Of a stretch of DNA of 64,000 bases, positions 24,131 to 34,845 are shown piece by piece. The stretch spans positions 25,053,775 through 25,117,774 of the forward strand of contig OY482847.1 of NCBI GenBank assembly GCA_960531495.1, written 5' to 3'. Numbering within the stretch: position 1 is the first letter of the stretch; every line of letters begins with the position of its first letter. The position numbers were made by a program, and so were the translations under genes. Under the pieces are notes generated by a model. That model saw only the letters and a program-made list of their open reading frames with translations, was not told where the DNA came from and searched no databases. Source of the stretch: Zeus faber. Lineage: Eukaryota > Chordata > Actinopteri > Zeiformes > Zeidae.

Positions 24131-24538
24131 TGTCATGATCTCCGCCTCCTTCTACTTTCCCCTCCCTCTCCTTACCTGTCCCATTAGCCCAACTCTATTC
24201 ACCTGCGCACACAGCTGTTTCAGATCTGCAATCTAACCCCTATATATGCCTCTCTCACCAGTCACCCATTTCCAGATTGTCTTCGATGCTTGCACCAGAC
24301 TCTCCAGCGTTCTCCGGACTGATTCCTCGCTACCGACGCTGCCTCGCTCCGACCACGTATCCTGCCTGCCACTCCGCCTGTCTTCTGTCTGCACTCCTCG
24401 TTATCGAACCTGCCTGTCCCCGACGACATATCCTGCCTGCTCCCTGCCTGTCTTTCGTCTGCTCTACAAATAAAAGACATTACCAAATATCCCTGCCTGT
24501 CTTTGTGCTGCACTTGGGTCCTAACCACACCCGTTACA
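24131..24538 (+). repeat. 5' LTR of the chromovirus
   Basis: It starts TGTCATGATCTCC and ends CCCGTTACA, giving TGT...ACA termini. It holds the TATA box, the predicted transcription start and an AATAAA at 24469-24474. The 3' partner is 28783-29189. Confidence 0.95.
24241..24280 (+). promoter_or_regulatory. LTR TATA box and predicted transcript start
   Basis: TATATAT lies at 24241-24247. About 31 bp downstream, at 24272-24280, is CCAGATTGT, exactly complementary to the primer site at 24541-24549. The spacing is what is expected if the mRNA begins at or beside 24272. Confidence 0.65.
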
Positions 24539-24540
24539 GT

Positions 24541-24549
24541 ACAATCTGG
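24541..24549 (+). other. Self-priming primer binding site
   Basis: ACAATCTGG starts 2 nt after the LTR. No match to a common tRNA 3' end is evident. It is the perfect 9-nt complement of the predicted mRNA 5' end, as in Tf1-type self-primed elements, where the folded 5' end of the transcript primes minus-strand synthesis. Confidence 0.7.
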
Positions 24550-24555
24550 CCAACA

Positions 24556-25178
24556 ATGGACCCAGCACACAACCCCGAGTTGCTGGCACGCCTGGGAAGG
24601 GTGGAGTCACAGCTCCAACACCAGGAGGCTGTCCTAGCCTCCACCTCAGCGGCCGCTCGGCTAGCAGCAGCTAGCCAGGAGCAAGGGCTGGCCGTGCTAG
24701 CCGCCCAGGTCCAGCAGCTCGCCATTGCTCTCGGTCAGTTCATCCCGCCGCCCGCTTCCCACCTCCACCAGCACCGGCCCAGCCTGGGTACCCCCTGGAG
24801 CCCCGGGTGGGGGTTGAGCGAGTGGCAGCCCAGAGTGACGCATTCCTGATGGGATTAGCAGAGTACGTGAAGGAAGAGCTAGTTTCCCACGACCTGCCCA
24901 CCTCTCTCGATGGCATCATTGAGCTTGCTTCCAGTATCGACCAACCCGTCCAGGCCCGGCAGCGAGAGAGGCGTCGGAGGCAAGTGGAGCGCCGCCCAGC
25001 AACCCGTCTCCCAGGTTCCTCCGGGCCACCAGCTCTTCCGGCCCGTCAACCCACGAGTGAGGCCCCTCCCATGCAGGTTGGCCGGGCCAGCCTCACCCCG
25101 GAGGAGAAGGAGAGACGCCGGGTGGGGAACCTTTGTCTCTATTGCGGTCTAGCTTGACACTACATCTCTGGGTGTCCG
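24556..25178 (+). pseudogene. Chromovirus gag, internally deleted and frameshifted
   Basis: Gag forms the particle that packages the element RNA. The ATG at 24556 opens with MDPAHNPELLARLGRVESQL and a coiled-coil-like Ala/Gln-rich stretch to about residue 70. A one-base slip near 24785 moves the frame. EPRVGVERVAAQSDAFLMGL then joins what are normally distant parts of the capsid, so most of the capsid core appears deleted. A basic segment (RQRERRRRQVERRP) and a CCHC zinc knuckle follow (25134-25175, CLYC...H....C), but the knuckle contains a TGA between its second cysteine and its histidine. Upstream ORFs starting in the LTR are not gag. Confidence 0.85.
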
Positions 25179-25189
25179 GTAAAAGGTCG

Positions 25190-25640
25190 GGCTCACCAGT
25201 GAGGGAGGAGGTCCTGGTGAGCCACACCTCCAACCCCTCCTCCAACCCACGCCCCCTGTGTCAGGCTCGGGTCCTGCTGCCCCAATGCTCACATTCCCTC
25301 GCCATACTTATTGACTCTGGTTCCGATGTTAACATCTTCTACGATAACCTAGCACGACAGCTGGGTGTTGGTCGAGTTCTCCTGCCTTCTCCGGTTCCTG
25401 CCACTGCCCTGGATGGCCGCCTCCTAGGGACAGTCACCCATCAGACGGTGCCCATCCACATGCTCCTGTCTGGCAACCACCACGAGACGATACAGTTCTG
25501 CATCCTGCACTCACCTCGTCACCCTTTCCTCCTGGGGTTCCCCTGGCTCCGGCGTCACAACCCACACCTCGACTGGACCACAGGGGCTATTCTGGGATTG
25601 AGTCCTGCGTGCCATCAGGTCTGCCTGCACCTCAGCCACC
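25190..25640 (+). pseudogene. Chromovirus aspartic protease
   Basis: The protease processes the polyprotein. The frame contains LAILIDSGSDVNIF with the catalytic DSG at 25313-25321, followed by a flap-like region and [17 protein letters not shown], a block shared by fish chromoviral proteases just before reverse transcriptase. The catalytic motif is intact, but the frame differs from both the zinc-knuckle frame and the reverse transcriptase frame, so a frameshift lies near 25600-25640. Confidence 0.85.
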
Positions 25641-25659
25641 CACCAGCTCCAGCTCCGCA

Positions 25660-26530
25660 CCTGACATGTTGGGGGTCCCCGCCGAGTACCTCGACTTCAG
25701 GGAGGTCTTCAGCAAGGCCAAGGTGACATCCCTTCCTCCGCACAGGCCATACGATATTGCCATCGACCTCCAGCCCGGCTCCACCCCCCCCAGAGGCCGC
25801 CTGTACTCCCTGTCCGCCCCGGAGAGAGAGGCCATGGACACCTATATTAACGATGCCCTGGCGGCGGGCATCATCCGTCCCTCCTCATCCCCATCGGGGG
25901 CTGGCTTCTTCTTCGTGGAGAAGAAGGACAATTCGCTTCGCCCCTGTAGTGACTATCGCGGTATCAATGACATTACGGTCAAGAACTGCTATCCCCTGCC
26001 CCTCATCTCATCAGCCTTCGAACTCCTGGAGGGGGCCAGGGTGTTCACCAAGCTTGACCTACGCAACGCCTACCATCTGGTCCGGATTTGAGAGGGGGAC
26101 GAATGGAAGACGGCGTTCAACACCCCCTCCGGTCACTACGAATATCTGGTGATGCCCTTTGGTCTCACCAACGCCCCCACCATCTTCCAGGCCCTGGTCA
26201 ATGACGTGCTCAGGGACATGCTCAACAAATTCGTCTTTGTGTACCTCGACAACATCCTGATCTTCTCCCGATCCCAAGCTAAGCACGTCCACCACGTCCA
26301 GACGGTCCTGCAGCGGCTCTTGGAGAACTCACTCTTTGTGAAGGCGGAGAAGTGTGAGTTTCACGTCCCGTCCGTCTCCTTCCTGGGGTACGTTGTGGGG
26401 AGGGGGACTATCCAGATGGACTCCACCAAGGTCTCCGCCGTCACCACCTGGCCCGCCCCGGACATAACCAACAAACAACTCCAGCACTTCCTCGGTTTTG
26501 CCAACTTCTATTGGAGGTTCATCTGAGGCT
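25660..26530 (+). pseudogene. Chromovirus reverse transcriptase
   Basis: The frame reads [54 protein letters not shown], then a TGA (26089-26091), [20 protein letters not shown], and the catalytic box at 26242-26253. The box is YLDN where active enzymes have YLDD. FLGYVV and [15 protein letters not shown] follow, ending in another TGA (26524-26526). Both stops replace an arginine CGA of related elements by a C-to-T change at a CpG, and the D-to-N change is a G-to-A at a CpG. The same frame continues into RNase H, so only point changes interrupt this part. Confidence 0.9.
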
Positions 26531-27060
26531 ACAGCAGGGTGGCTGCCCCCCTCACAGCCCTAACCTCCTCCGAGGTGCCGTTTCTGTGGTCCGCCGCCGC
26601 CAACGACTCCTTCCTGGCCCTGAAGGCACGGTTCACTTCAGCCCCCATTCTGGTATTGCCTGACCCCGAACGGCAGTTCGTGGTTGAAGTGGACGCCTCC
26701 GACGTGGGAGTCGGAGCTGTTCTCTCCCAGAGAACGGCCTCCAACCAGAAGCTTCATCCCTGCGCCTTCTTCTCCAGGCGTTTGACCCCAGCCGAGAGGA
26801 ACTACGACATCGGGAATAGGGAGCTTCTCACCATCAAATTGGCCCTGGAGGAGTGGCGACACTGGCTAGAGGGAACCCAGCTGCCGTTCCTGGTGTGGAC
26901 TGACCACAAGAACCTGGAGTATATTCAGTCCGCCAAGAGACTGAACTCCCGTCAGGCCCGTTGGGCGCTCTTCCTTACCAGGTTCAATTTCTCCCTCTCC
27001 TATCGGCCGGGGTCACGCAATGTCAAACCTGACGCCCTCTCCCGGCAGTTCCAGGAGGAG
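26531..27060 (+). pseudogene. Chromovirus RNase H
   Basis: RNase H degrades the RNA of the RNA:DNA hybrid. Visible blocks are [19 protein letters not shown] with the first catalytic aspartate, [18 protein letters not shown] with the catalytic glutamate, [13 protein letters not shown] with the next aspartate, and [17 protein letters not shown] with the last. The domain is open from the TGA at 26526 onward and looks intact in itself. It is the best-preserved part of pol. Confidence 0.9.
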
Positions 27061-27189
27061 GAAGACGCTGCTGACCTTGACACCATTCTACCGTCCTCCC
27101 GTCTAGTTGCCACACTCACCTGGGAGGTGGAAGAGAAGGTCAAAGCCGCCGCCCAGGACCAAGCTGGAGCCAGCACATGTCCGCCCGAC

Positions 27190-27895
27190 CGTCTGTTTGT
27201 CCTGCCTGATCTCCGGTCCGAGGTTCTTCAGTGGGCCCACAACTCCCGACTCACCTGCCACCCGGGGATCCAGCGGACGAAGGAGGTCGTCCAGCGTCGC
27301 TTCTGGTGGCCCTCCCTGGGTGAGGACATCCGAGGGTTCGTCAATGCCTGCCCCACAAGGAAACCAGCACAAACCCTCCGGCTCCTGCCGGTCTCCTACA
27401 CCCACTGCCGGTTCCTCATCGCCCCTGGTCTCACATCTCCTTGGACTTCGTTAACGGTCTGCCACCGTCTAACGGCAACACTGACTCACTTCATGCCTCT
27501 ACCGAAGCTCCCGTCGGCCAAGGGCACCGCCAAGCTACTGTTGTATCATGTCTTCCGCCTCCATGGCATCCCGGTAGATGTTGTATCCGACCGGGGGTCC
27601 CCAGTTCGCCTTGGTCTTCTGGAGGGAATTCTGTTCGCTCCTGGGGGCCACTGTCAGCCTGTCCTCAGGGTACCACCCCCAGTCCAATGGCCAAACGGAG
27701 CGGAAGAACCAGGAGATGGAGACGGCCCTTCGCTGCATGACGTCTCAACACCCGTCGTCCTGGTCTGAGCAGCTTTTGTGGGTGGAATATGCCCACAACA
27801 CCCTGACCAGTTCGGCCACAGGCCTCTCCCCCTTCCAGTGCGCCTACGGCTTCCAACGACCTCTGTTCCCGGCCCTTGAGAGGGAGGCTTCCTAG
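27190..27895 (+). pseudogene. Chromovirus integrase, scrambled by small indels
   Basis: The zinc-binding domain starts [14 protein letters not shown] and [20 protein letters not shown] (27238-27352), but the second cysteine of the HHCC motif is missing. The catalytic residues occupy three different frames: D in [14 protein letters not shown] (27444-27446), D in VDVVSDRG (27589-27591), and E in [12 protein letters not shown] (27698-27700). Part of the core after the first aspartate is deleted. [20 protein letters not shown] marks the end of the core, and a TAG follows near 27893. Confidence 0.85.
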
Positions 27896-28019
27896 CCGTC
27901 CATCCAGGCCTCCATTCGCCGTTGTCGCAGGACCTGGACCCGGGCCTAGGCCGCCCTCCTCCGAGCCGCTGGCCGCAACGCCTCTGCCACCAACCGTCGC
28001 CGCTCCCAGGCCCTTGAGT

Positions 28020-28677
28020 ACCAGCCGGTCCAGAAGGTCTGGCTCTACACCCTGGACCTCCCGCTGAAGGTGGACTCTAAGAAGCTGGCTCCTCGGTTCA
28101 TCAGCCCGTTCAAGATCGAGAAGGTCCTCAACCCGGTGGCTGTGCGGCTCAAGCTCCCTAGGTCCATGCGCGTCCATCCTACCTTCCACGTGTCCAAGGT
28201 CAAGCTAGTCCGGGAGAGTGCTCTGGTCCTCTTGGTGCCTCCCCCGCCTCCTCCGCGCTTGATTGACGGGGGTCCTGCCTTTATGTCCGCCGTCTCCTAC
28301 GTTCCCGCCGGCGTGGGAGAGGCCTGCAGTACCTGGTGGATTGGGAGAGTTACGGCCCGGAGGAGAGGTCCTGGGTTCCTGCGAGGCACATTCTGGACCA
28401 CACCCTCATCAGGAGGTTCCATCAGCGCCATCCTGACCAGCCCTCCAGACCGGGTCAACCATCCCGACCGCAGACCCCACCACCTCTCTTGTCTGCGTCC
28501 TCCAGCGATGTGTCAGAGGCGGAGGATGTCAACCCTGGGGGTTCCTCCTCCGATGAGGATGTGGCCCACTTAGCGGAGGATGAGGAGATGGATGGGGTCT
28601 CCAACTACTCCGATGAGGATCACGTGGCCCATTTAGCAGAGGAAGTGGAGATGGACGGGGTCTCCGACAAGTACTAG
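28020..28677 (+). pseudogene. Chromovirus integrase C-terminus with chromodomain
   Basis: One frame carries KLAPRFISPFKIEKVLNPVA and MRVHPTFHVSKVKLVRES, the linker of chromoviral integrases. A different frame then reads [20 protein letters not shown] and [12 protein letters not shown], a chromodomain-type module thought to direct integration to particular chromatin. After it comes an acidic tail with two near-identical 20-21-codon units (28553-28674) containing VAHLAE and EMDGVS, ending SDKY and TAG at 28677. The tandem unit is unusual among the elements I can recall. Confidence 0.8.
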
Positions 28678-28769
28678 CCCTCCTCCGGACCCCCTCCTCC
28701 CACCCTGCATGGACTTTTGGTGTTATTTTCTTTTTTTCTCGTTCTTTTGGATGTCAGGAGCTGTCCCTT

Positions 28770-28780
28770 GAGGGGGGGGT
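28770..28780 (+). other. Polypurine tract
   Basis: GAGGGGGGGG immediately precedes the 3' LTR with only TTC between. This is the expected plus-strand primer for LTR elements. Confidence 0.85.
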
Positions 28781-28782
28781 TC

Positions 28783-29189
28783 TGTCATGATCTCCGGCTT
28801 CTTCTACTTTCCCCTCCCTCTACTTACCTGTCCCATTAGCCCAACTCTATTCACCTGCGCACACAGCTGTTTCAGATCTGCAATCTAACCACTATATATG
28901 CCTCTCTCACCAGTCACCCATTGCCAGATTTTCTTCGTTGCTTGCACCAGACTCTCCAGCGTTCTCCGGACTGATTCCCCGCTACCGACTCTGCCTCGCT
29001 CCGACCACGTATCCTGCCTGCCCCCCCGCCTGTCTTCTGTCTGCACTCCTCGTTATCGAACCTGCCTGTCCCCGACGACATATCCTGCCTGCTCCCTGCC
29101 TGTCTTTAGTCTGCTCTACAAATAAAAGACATTACCAAATATCCCTGCCATCTTTGTGCTGCAATTGGGTCCTAACCACACCCGTTAGA
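28783..29189 (+). repeat. 3' LTR of the chromovirus
   Basis: It starts TGTCATGATCTCC and ends CCGTTAGA, so the terminal ACA has become AGA. It differs from the 5' LTR at about 15 positions by eye. The self-priming start has one change (CCAGATTTT). Confidence 0.95.
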
Positions 29190-29892
29190 GTTTTAGTGGT
29201 GACGCCTTTCTGTGGATGAAATTTTCCAATTGGTTACGGTTCCATGAAATCAGAAAACCGTTGAAGTCTTTCTGTAACTAATTACAATTTCACAGATTCT
29301 AGTTTTCTGACGCGTTCCTTATACATGAACGCCTCATTCATTACCACAGTCGGGAGGGATTCAACTCAAAGTGGTGACAGGATTCTGTGGATTTATGTTT
29401 TTTTTGTGTCAAAGTTTTTCGATGGTTTAGGATTTCATGAAACCGGACGTTTTTGATCATTTACAATTGTGTGAACTCATCTTGCAGTCGTAGATTTTGT
29501 ATCTCACCACTTCCGCAAATCCAGCAAAGAGGGGAGTACCACAACGCTGCATCTAACATGGGGTTATATCTGAATAGAATGTCTTCATTCACAATAAGAC
29601 CAAAGAGATAAATATCAATTGAACAGCCCTGCAGACATCAACCGGGTAAGACGGTACACACACACACACACACACTCGTAGTTTGTAATCTCTAACCACT
29701 ACAGAGCGATGGACTCTACACCATGCACCACGCACTGCGTCAATGAACATTCAGAACCACGACCTGCACACTCATAGCAAATTGGATCATGATGTCACAC
29801 AGTGTTCTGTTCCAGACACTTTTAATCTGAAAAATTCAGAGAGAATAATAAAATTCTGAACATTTGCTTTAATAATTGTGCAGATTTTAATT
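29190..29892 (+). repeat. Continuation of the split dispersed repeat; small (CA)n
   Basis: The texture of the repeat at 23827 resumes after the target duplication, for example two similar phrases with GGTGAC and TTCTGTGGAT (29198 and 29370). A short (CA)n lies at 29656-29682. The 3' limit of the repeat is uncertain. Confidence 0.4.
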
Positions 29893-32531
29893 CATGTGCA
29901 AGATGGTGCTGCACTAGTGGCAGCATGTTGCAGAAGCTCTGTTCAACTTCTTGTGTTTTTTGTATTTTCTTGTGTTTATATTGCACTTTCTTTTCCGTCA
30001 AAACATTGCATACAGTGGGATTTTTCACGCCAATATGGATACTGTGCGGCTTAACGGATTTCTCCTGATACTCCTGGCACTTTTAACTTTTGTTGTGCCG
30101 GGTCACTATGCCATCGGGAGTGGCGGCATGGTTTACCTCCGGGACCAGCTGATTGCGCTCTCCAACCCTACACTACTGCCCGGAGCGTGACCCCAAATCC
30201 TTGATGAGTCGAAGAGGAGATGTTTGGGATGCAGGGCCGGTGCCAAACGGAGAGCAAGGAGGTGGAGATACAAACCATTTCTTCGCTCCCTTGTAATGGG
30301 GAATTCGAGGTCCCTGGCGAATAAAATGGACGAGCTCAGAGCGCTGACAAGGACACAGCGGGAATTGCGGGAATGTAGTACTATGTGTTTCACCGAGATG
30401 TGGCTGCAGGAACATATTCCGGACACCAACGCCACCGTCCCCAGCTTTCAGACTGTTCGGGGCTGACAGAGATTGCAGACAGAGCGGTAAGAAGAAAGGA
30501 GGGGGGATTGCAGTGTCTGTGAACAACAGATGGTGTAATCCCGGACATGTTACTGTAAAGGAGTGTTTCTGTAGCCCAGACATCGAACTGTTAGCGATGA
30601 TTTTTCGTCCATATTATCTGCCGAGGGAGTTCACATGTGCAATCTTTGTTGCTGTTTACAGCCCACTGTCAGCTGTTGCCGTCACGGCGTGTGACTTCAT
30701 CAACTCAGTTACTACCATACTACAAACAAAACACCCGAATACATTCATAGCAATTTCTGACTAGCAATTTTGAGACTTTAACGACACTTCTCTCTCTGCT
30801 ACACTTCCAAAATTTCAATAATTTGTCAACTGCCCCACCAGAGAAAGTAAAACGCTGGACTTACTTTATGCAAATTTGAGGGATGCATACAGCTCCACTG
30901 CCCTACCCCCCTTTGGCAGATCAGATCACATTCTGGTATTTCTCACCCCCACCTACACCTACACCCACCTACACCCCCACCTCAAAGACTCCTAAGGAGT
31001 GCTTTGAGGCCACAGACTCAAATCAACTCCATGACTGACTGTATAACAAAGCACATCAACTTCTGTGTGGACACCATCCCCACCAGGACAGTGCGATGAT
31101 TCCACAATAACAAGCCCTGGATGACCAGCGAGCTGGAGCAGCTGCGGAATTAGAAGAAGAGAGCCTTCAGGGACGGGGACAGGGAGTTATTGAGGAGCGT
31201 GCAGGGGGAGCTGAAAGCGAGGCTGAGGGAGAGCAAGGAGGCATACAAGCAAAAGCTGGAGAGCAAGCTCCTGCAAGGCGACGTGCAGGATGCGTGGTCA
31301 GTAATGAAAAAGATCAAAGTGAAGGGGGGTTCAGGCTGAGGGAAGCCTGGACAGAGCCAATGAGTGAACATGTTGTTGAACAGGTTCAGCACAGCACCCT
31401 CAGCTGCCTTCTCCCCAACCCCCAGCCACACAGACCCCACAACCTCAGAGCCCCCACAGCTGCTTCCCTCTCACACCTGCAAGACCATGGACTCACACTG
31501 TATCTCCCTTCACCGGCCAACCCCCACCATGGACTTCAATACAGCCCCATCAACACCTCCCCCCATGTCTAGAAACAAAGAGACCCCCTCTATCTCCCTA
31601 GGTAGAGGGAGTCTCCCTCTACCTAGGGAGTCTCCCTCACCTAGTCAGGTGAAGAGGCAGCTGGAGAGACTGCACCAGACCAAGGCTGAAGGTCTGGATG
31701 GTATCAGCCCCAGGGTCCTGAAGGCCTGCGCCAACCAGCTATGTGGGATTCTACAGCACCTCTGTAGAATCCCTCAGCCTGAGCCAGGAGAAGGTTCCAG
31801 TGCTGTGGAAGACCTGCCTTCTTACGGTACCTAAGAAGCCTAAGAAGTCTTCTCCGTCTGCCCTCAATGACTATAGAGCAGCTGCCCTAACATCACACTG
31901 CGGTGGATGGGATGGCTTGAGCACCTGACGCTCGTTGGCTGGGCTCAATGATCCTCACAGTTTGCCTACCGCCCCAAGGTTGGAGTTGAAGACGCCATCA
32001 TCTACCTGCTTAAGTGAGCCCACTCTCACCTGAACAAAGCAGGCAGCACTGTGAGGATCATTGTTTTTTGACTTCTCCAGTACTTTCAACAAGATCCAGC
32101 CTGCACTGCTGCGCGAGCTCCAAGAGATACAGGTGGACGCAGCCTCCTGGATTATTTACTACCTGACAGACAGACAGACCACAAGCTGAGGGAACGTGTG
32201 TCCGAGCAGGTGGTTAGCAACGCAGGAGCACTACACGGGACTGTACTCTCACCTTTCCTCTTCACCCTGTATACCTCAGACTTTCTACACAACTAGGAGT
32301 CCTGTCATCTGCAGAAACTTTCGGATGACTCTGCAGTTGTGGGGGGAATCACTGGTGGACAGGAGACTTAGTACAGGGAACTGGTGGACCGCTTTGTGGC
32401 ATGGTGTGGGAACAACCACCTCCTCTTAAATGTGACCAAGACGAAGCAGATGGTTGTGGATTTCAGTAGGACCAGGACTAAGCCAAACACTATTTCCATC
32501 CTGGGAGAAGAGGTGGAGGTGATGGATGGTT
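29893..32531 (+). mobile_element. Degenerate jockey-superfamily (CR1/L2/Rex1-like) LINE
   Basis: The endonuclease part reads MGNSRSLANKMDELRALTRT, CFTEMWLQEHIPDTNA (30297-30440), NNRWCNPGHVTVKE and LPREFTCAIFVAVYSP (30520-30662), with stops where the GDFN motif should be. The reverse transcriptase part has VKRQLERLHQTKAEGLDGIS (31649 onward), VPVLWKTCLLTVPKK, NDYRAAALTS, FDFSSTFNKIQPALL, and a degraded FSDD catalytic region near 32320. Many stops and frameshifts occur. The copy ends near 32531 before any 3' tail, so the 3' end has been lost. The linker contains a hairpin at 31594-31630. Confidence 0.85.
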
Positions 32532-32579
32532 AACGCACAGAATTACTACGAGTTACAATTTTACGAGTCCCAAGGACAA

Positions 32580-33604
32580 CTAGGACAGGGTATCTTTTTT
32601 CAAATACTGGTGCTAAACTGATGCATTTAAAACGGTACCGGTGCCTAAACAATTCTTAATATAAAAAAAAAAACACAAAACAAAGGTCCACGACATTAAA
32701 GATGGCGATAAATAAACAAATATTGACAATATTAGCTTTTCAGTTTCCTATGTCTTCCTGCTTTAATAAGTAAACTGCTAACATAGACCCCAAACATTGA
32801 ATAGCCTGTGCACACTGAATTAACAAATTAAATAAATTATTTTGAACATGTTTTTATTGAACAAATTGCACATGAATACCCTACCAATTAAACAGAACAT
32901 TCATTTAACTCAGACATTATAACCATAAGAAATGAAAGTTTACTTTCCCCAGCTCCTTTTAAAATATGTTCTTCTCAACTCAAAAAAAACCTCCTGAAAT
33001 AAAATCCGGGGGAAACCCACTTGACAAATTAAATAAATATAAATTAAAGATGGCAATTTTAAATAACTGTTATGTCTCTATTTTTGTCTGTCTTTTTTAA
33101 AAACAATCGTCCACAGAGTCCTTCACGGTGTCTCTGTCGAAGGAAATCACTCCGTGTGGAAGTTCCCAACAACACGGTTCAGTTCGAACGGACTAAACTG
33201 CATGACCCTGAGAGGCTGGGACTCTAATAAAACGGACACTATTCAGACCCGTTGGTCTGGAACTGCAAGGGAACTCCACGTGTGAGGACACAAACACAGA
33301 ATATGTTTTTGACTGACTTGGGGGTGAGTAAGGAATGTCAGCATTGTAATTCTGCCAGCTTACTAAGCATGACGTGTGTAAATACAATATTTTTTCGAAT
33401 TTATTGCGTTTCAGCCTTTTACCGCGTGTTTATCGTTCATGTTCATGTCACGATGACGATGAAAATACGATTTTTGGTGCAGAGAGCAAATCTTTCAATC
33501 AGCAGCAACAGCTTAGGCATTTAAGTGGCTCCCAAATGAGGCACTGAAATCTGCGTTGCGATTCGGTCCGGTATTGGCACTGGGTTTTGGTGGCCAACCC
33601 TAGT
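32580..33604 (+). mobile_element. hAT-like non-autonomous element
   Basis: The left end TAGGACAGGGTATC and the right end GCCAACCCTAG are consistent with degraded TAGGGTTGGG-type hAT termini. The left part carries GGTGCTAAACTGATGCATTT and ACGGTACCGGTGCC, and the right part carries CGGTCCGGTATTGGCACTGG, phrases typical of abundant fish repeats of this kind. No transposase is present. Confidence 0.5.
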
Positions 33605-34736
33605 TAAGACTAGCTCAAATGCTGCAAAGGGACACGACACCGGTTTAGATGTGAAAAGAATGCGTTCTACAACTTTTTCAACGGTTTTTCACCATTCCTG
33701 CACCAAATGTTGAACGATATGAATCAATCTTGAGCCACAAGATGTCTGAGACGTCCCTGTTCTAACGAGACCTCAACCATTCGGCGGTTGGGTTCGGCAG
33801 TTGTCCTGTGCCACTAATAGCCCTAAAAATGCCAAGGAAAATAATAATAATAAAGCGTATGAGTATATATACATTACATAATGATAATAATATTAACAAA
33901 TAATTGTTAATCATTCATATATAATAATAACAAAAAAGATAAATTCAGCACTGTGAAAAAAAATGGTTGATTTGTGCCTGATTTGGTTCTCTGCTGCACA
34001 GGGTGTTTCAACAACATGTCTGTCCAGTATGAAATAAATGAAATAACTCATCTGGTGTCCCCTCCCTCTCACTCCGTCCTGCCTGTCCATCACACATGGC
34101 TCTTCCAGGAAGGAGGGAATTACCTAGTGCTCGAAACAAAAGAAGCAATCAGAGGCGGATGGAGTGTTTGAGAGGAATTGAGTTACAGGTTATTTACTGT
34201 CAACTCGCTGTAGGAAGAGGGAACTAACCACAGAGCAGAGTGAGGAGAGTACATTATGTGTTCACGCTTTTTTACATTGAAAATAATGGCAAAAATAGTG
34301 ATTAGGAATGAAAATACAGTATTTAAAATATGAAACATTCCATTCAAAATGTCACACAAGATGGACTCTTTTAATGGCAGTGTGAAAATAATTCATTCTA
34401 AAAACAAATAATTCAAATAATTTCCCCAAGCTTACAAGAGGCCTACGTCTATCATTATGGGATTTAGGATGTGTTTATTCTTTCTACAATGTATCTACAA
34501 GCAATTGATTCAAATCTCAATATATCACTAAAAATGTTTTGGCAGTTTTAATTTGCCCTGTTGCCAGGTTGAAAAGAGGGATTTTGACAATAAATGTTGC
34601 TTTCAAATTTCAACTTTACCCCGAGCATAGTACACATTTTAAACTTCTTTTACACTTGTATGGGGGTGGATTCATATACTTTAGGTCCTAGAATCACAAA
34701 TTCCAACCGCTATCCATTTACAGTACACATCTACAT
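33605..34736. other. Intergenic; dispersed-repeat remnant
   Basis: The part to 33860 ends with GCCCTAAAAATGCC and (AAT)n, which may be another dispersed-repeat end. The remainder is AT-rich unique sequence with no supported gene. Confidence 0.35.
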
Positions 34737-34770
34737 CTCAGTGTGTGTGTGTGTGTGTGTGTATGTATGT

Positions 34771-34844
<74 letters not shown>
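34737..34844. repeat. (GT)n microsatellite with GTAT interruptions
   Basis: Over 50 GT units, interrupted by GTAT near 34762-34776. Confidence 0.97.

Positions 34845-34845
<1 letters not shown>

Larger units (their letters stand above)
24131..29189 (+). mobile_element. Tf1/sushi-group chromovirus (Ty3/gypsy), complete but dead
   Basis: Two LTRs of about 408 bp flank a gag-pol interior in the standard order protease, reverse transcriptase, RNase H, integrase, chromodomain. A 5-bp direct duplication, GTTTT, sits on both sides (24126-24130 and 29190-29194). The LTRs differ at roughly 15 positions, so insertion is not recent. Self-priming complementarity and a C-terminal chromodomain place it in the vertebrate Tf1/sushi group. 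Gag is shortened and frameshifted and pol has stops, frame changes and a catalytic substitution. Expression of an intact polyprotein is not possible from this copy. Confidence 0.95.

Noticed and set aside
24246..24570. ORFs starting within the chromovirus LTR
   Set aside because: They follow LTR composition, recur in the 3' LTR, and lie upstream of the real gag ATG at 24556.
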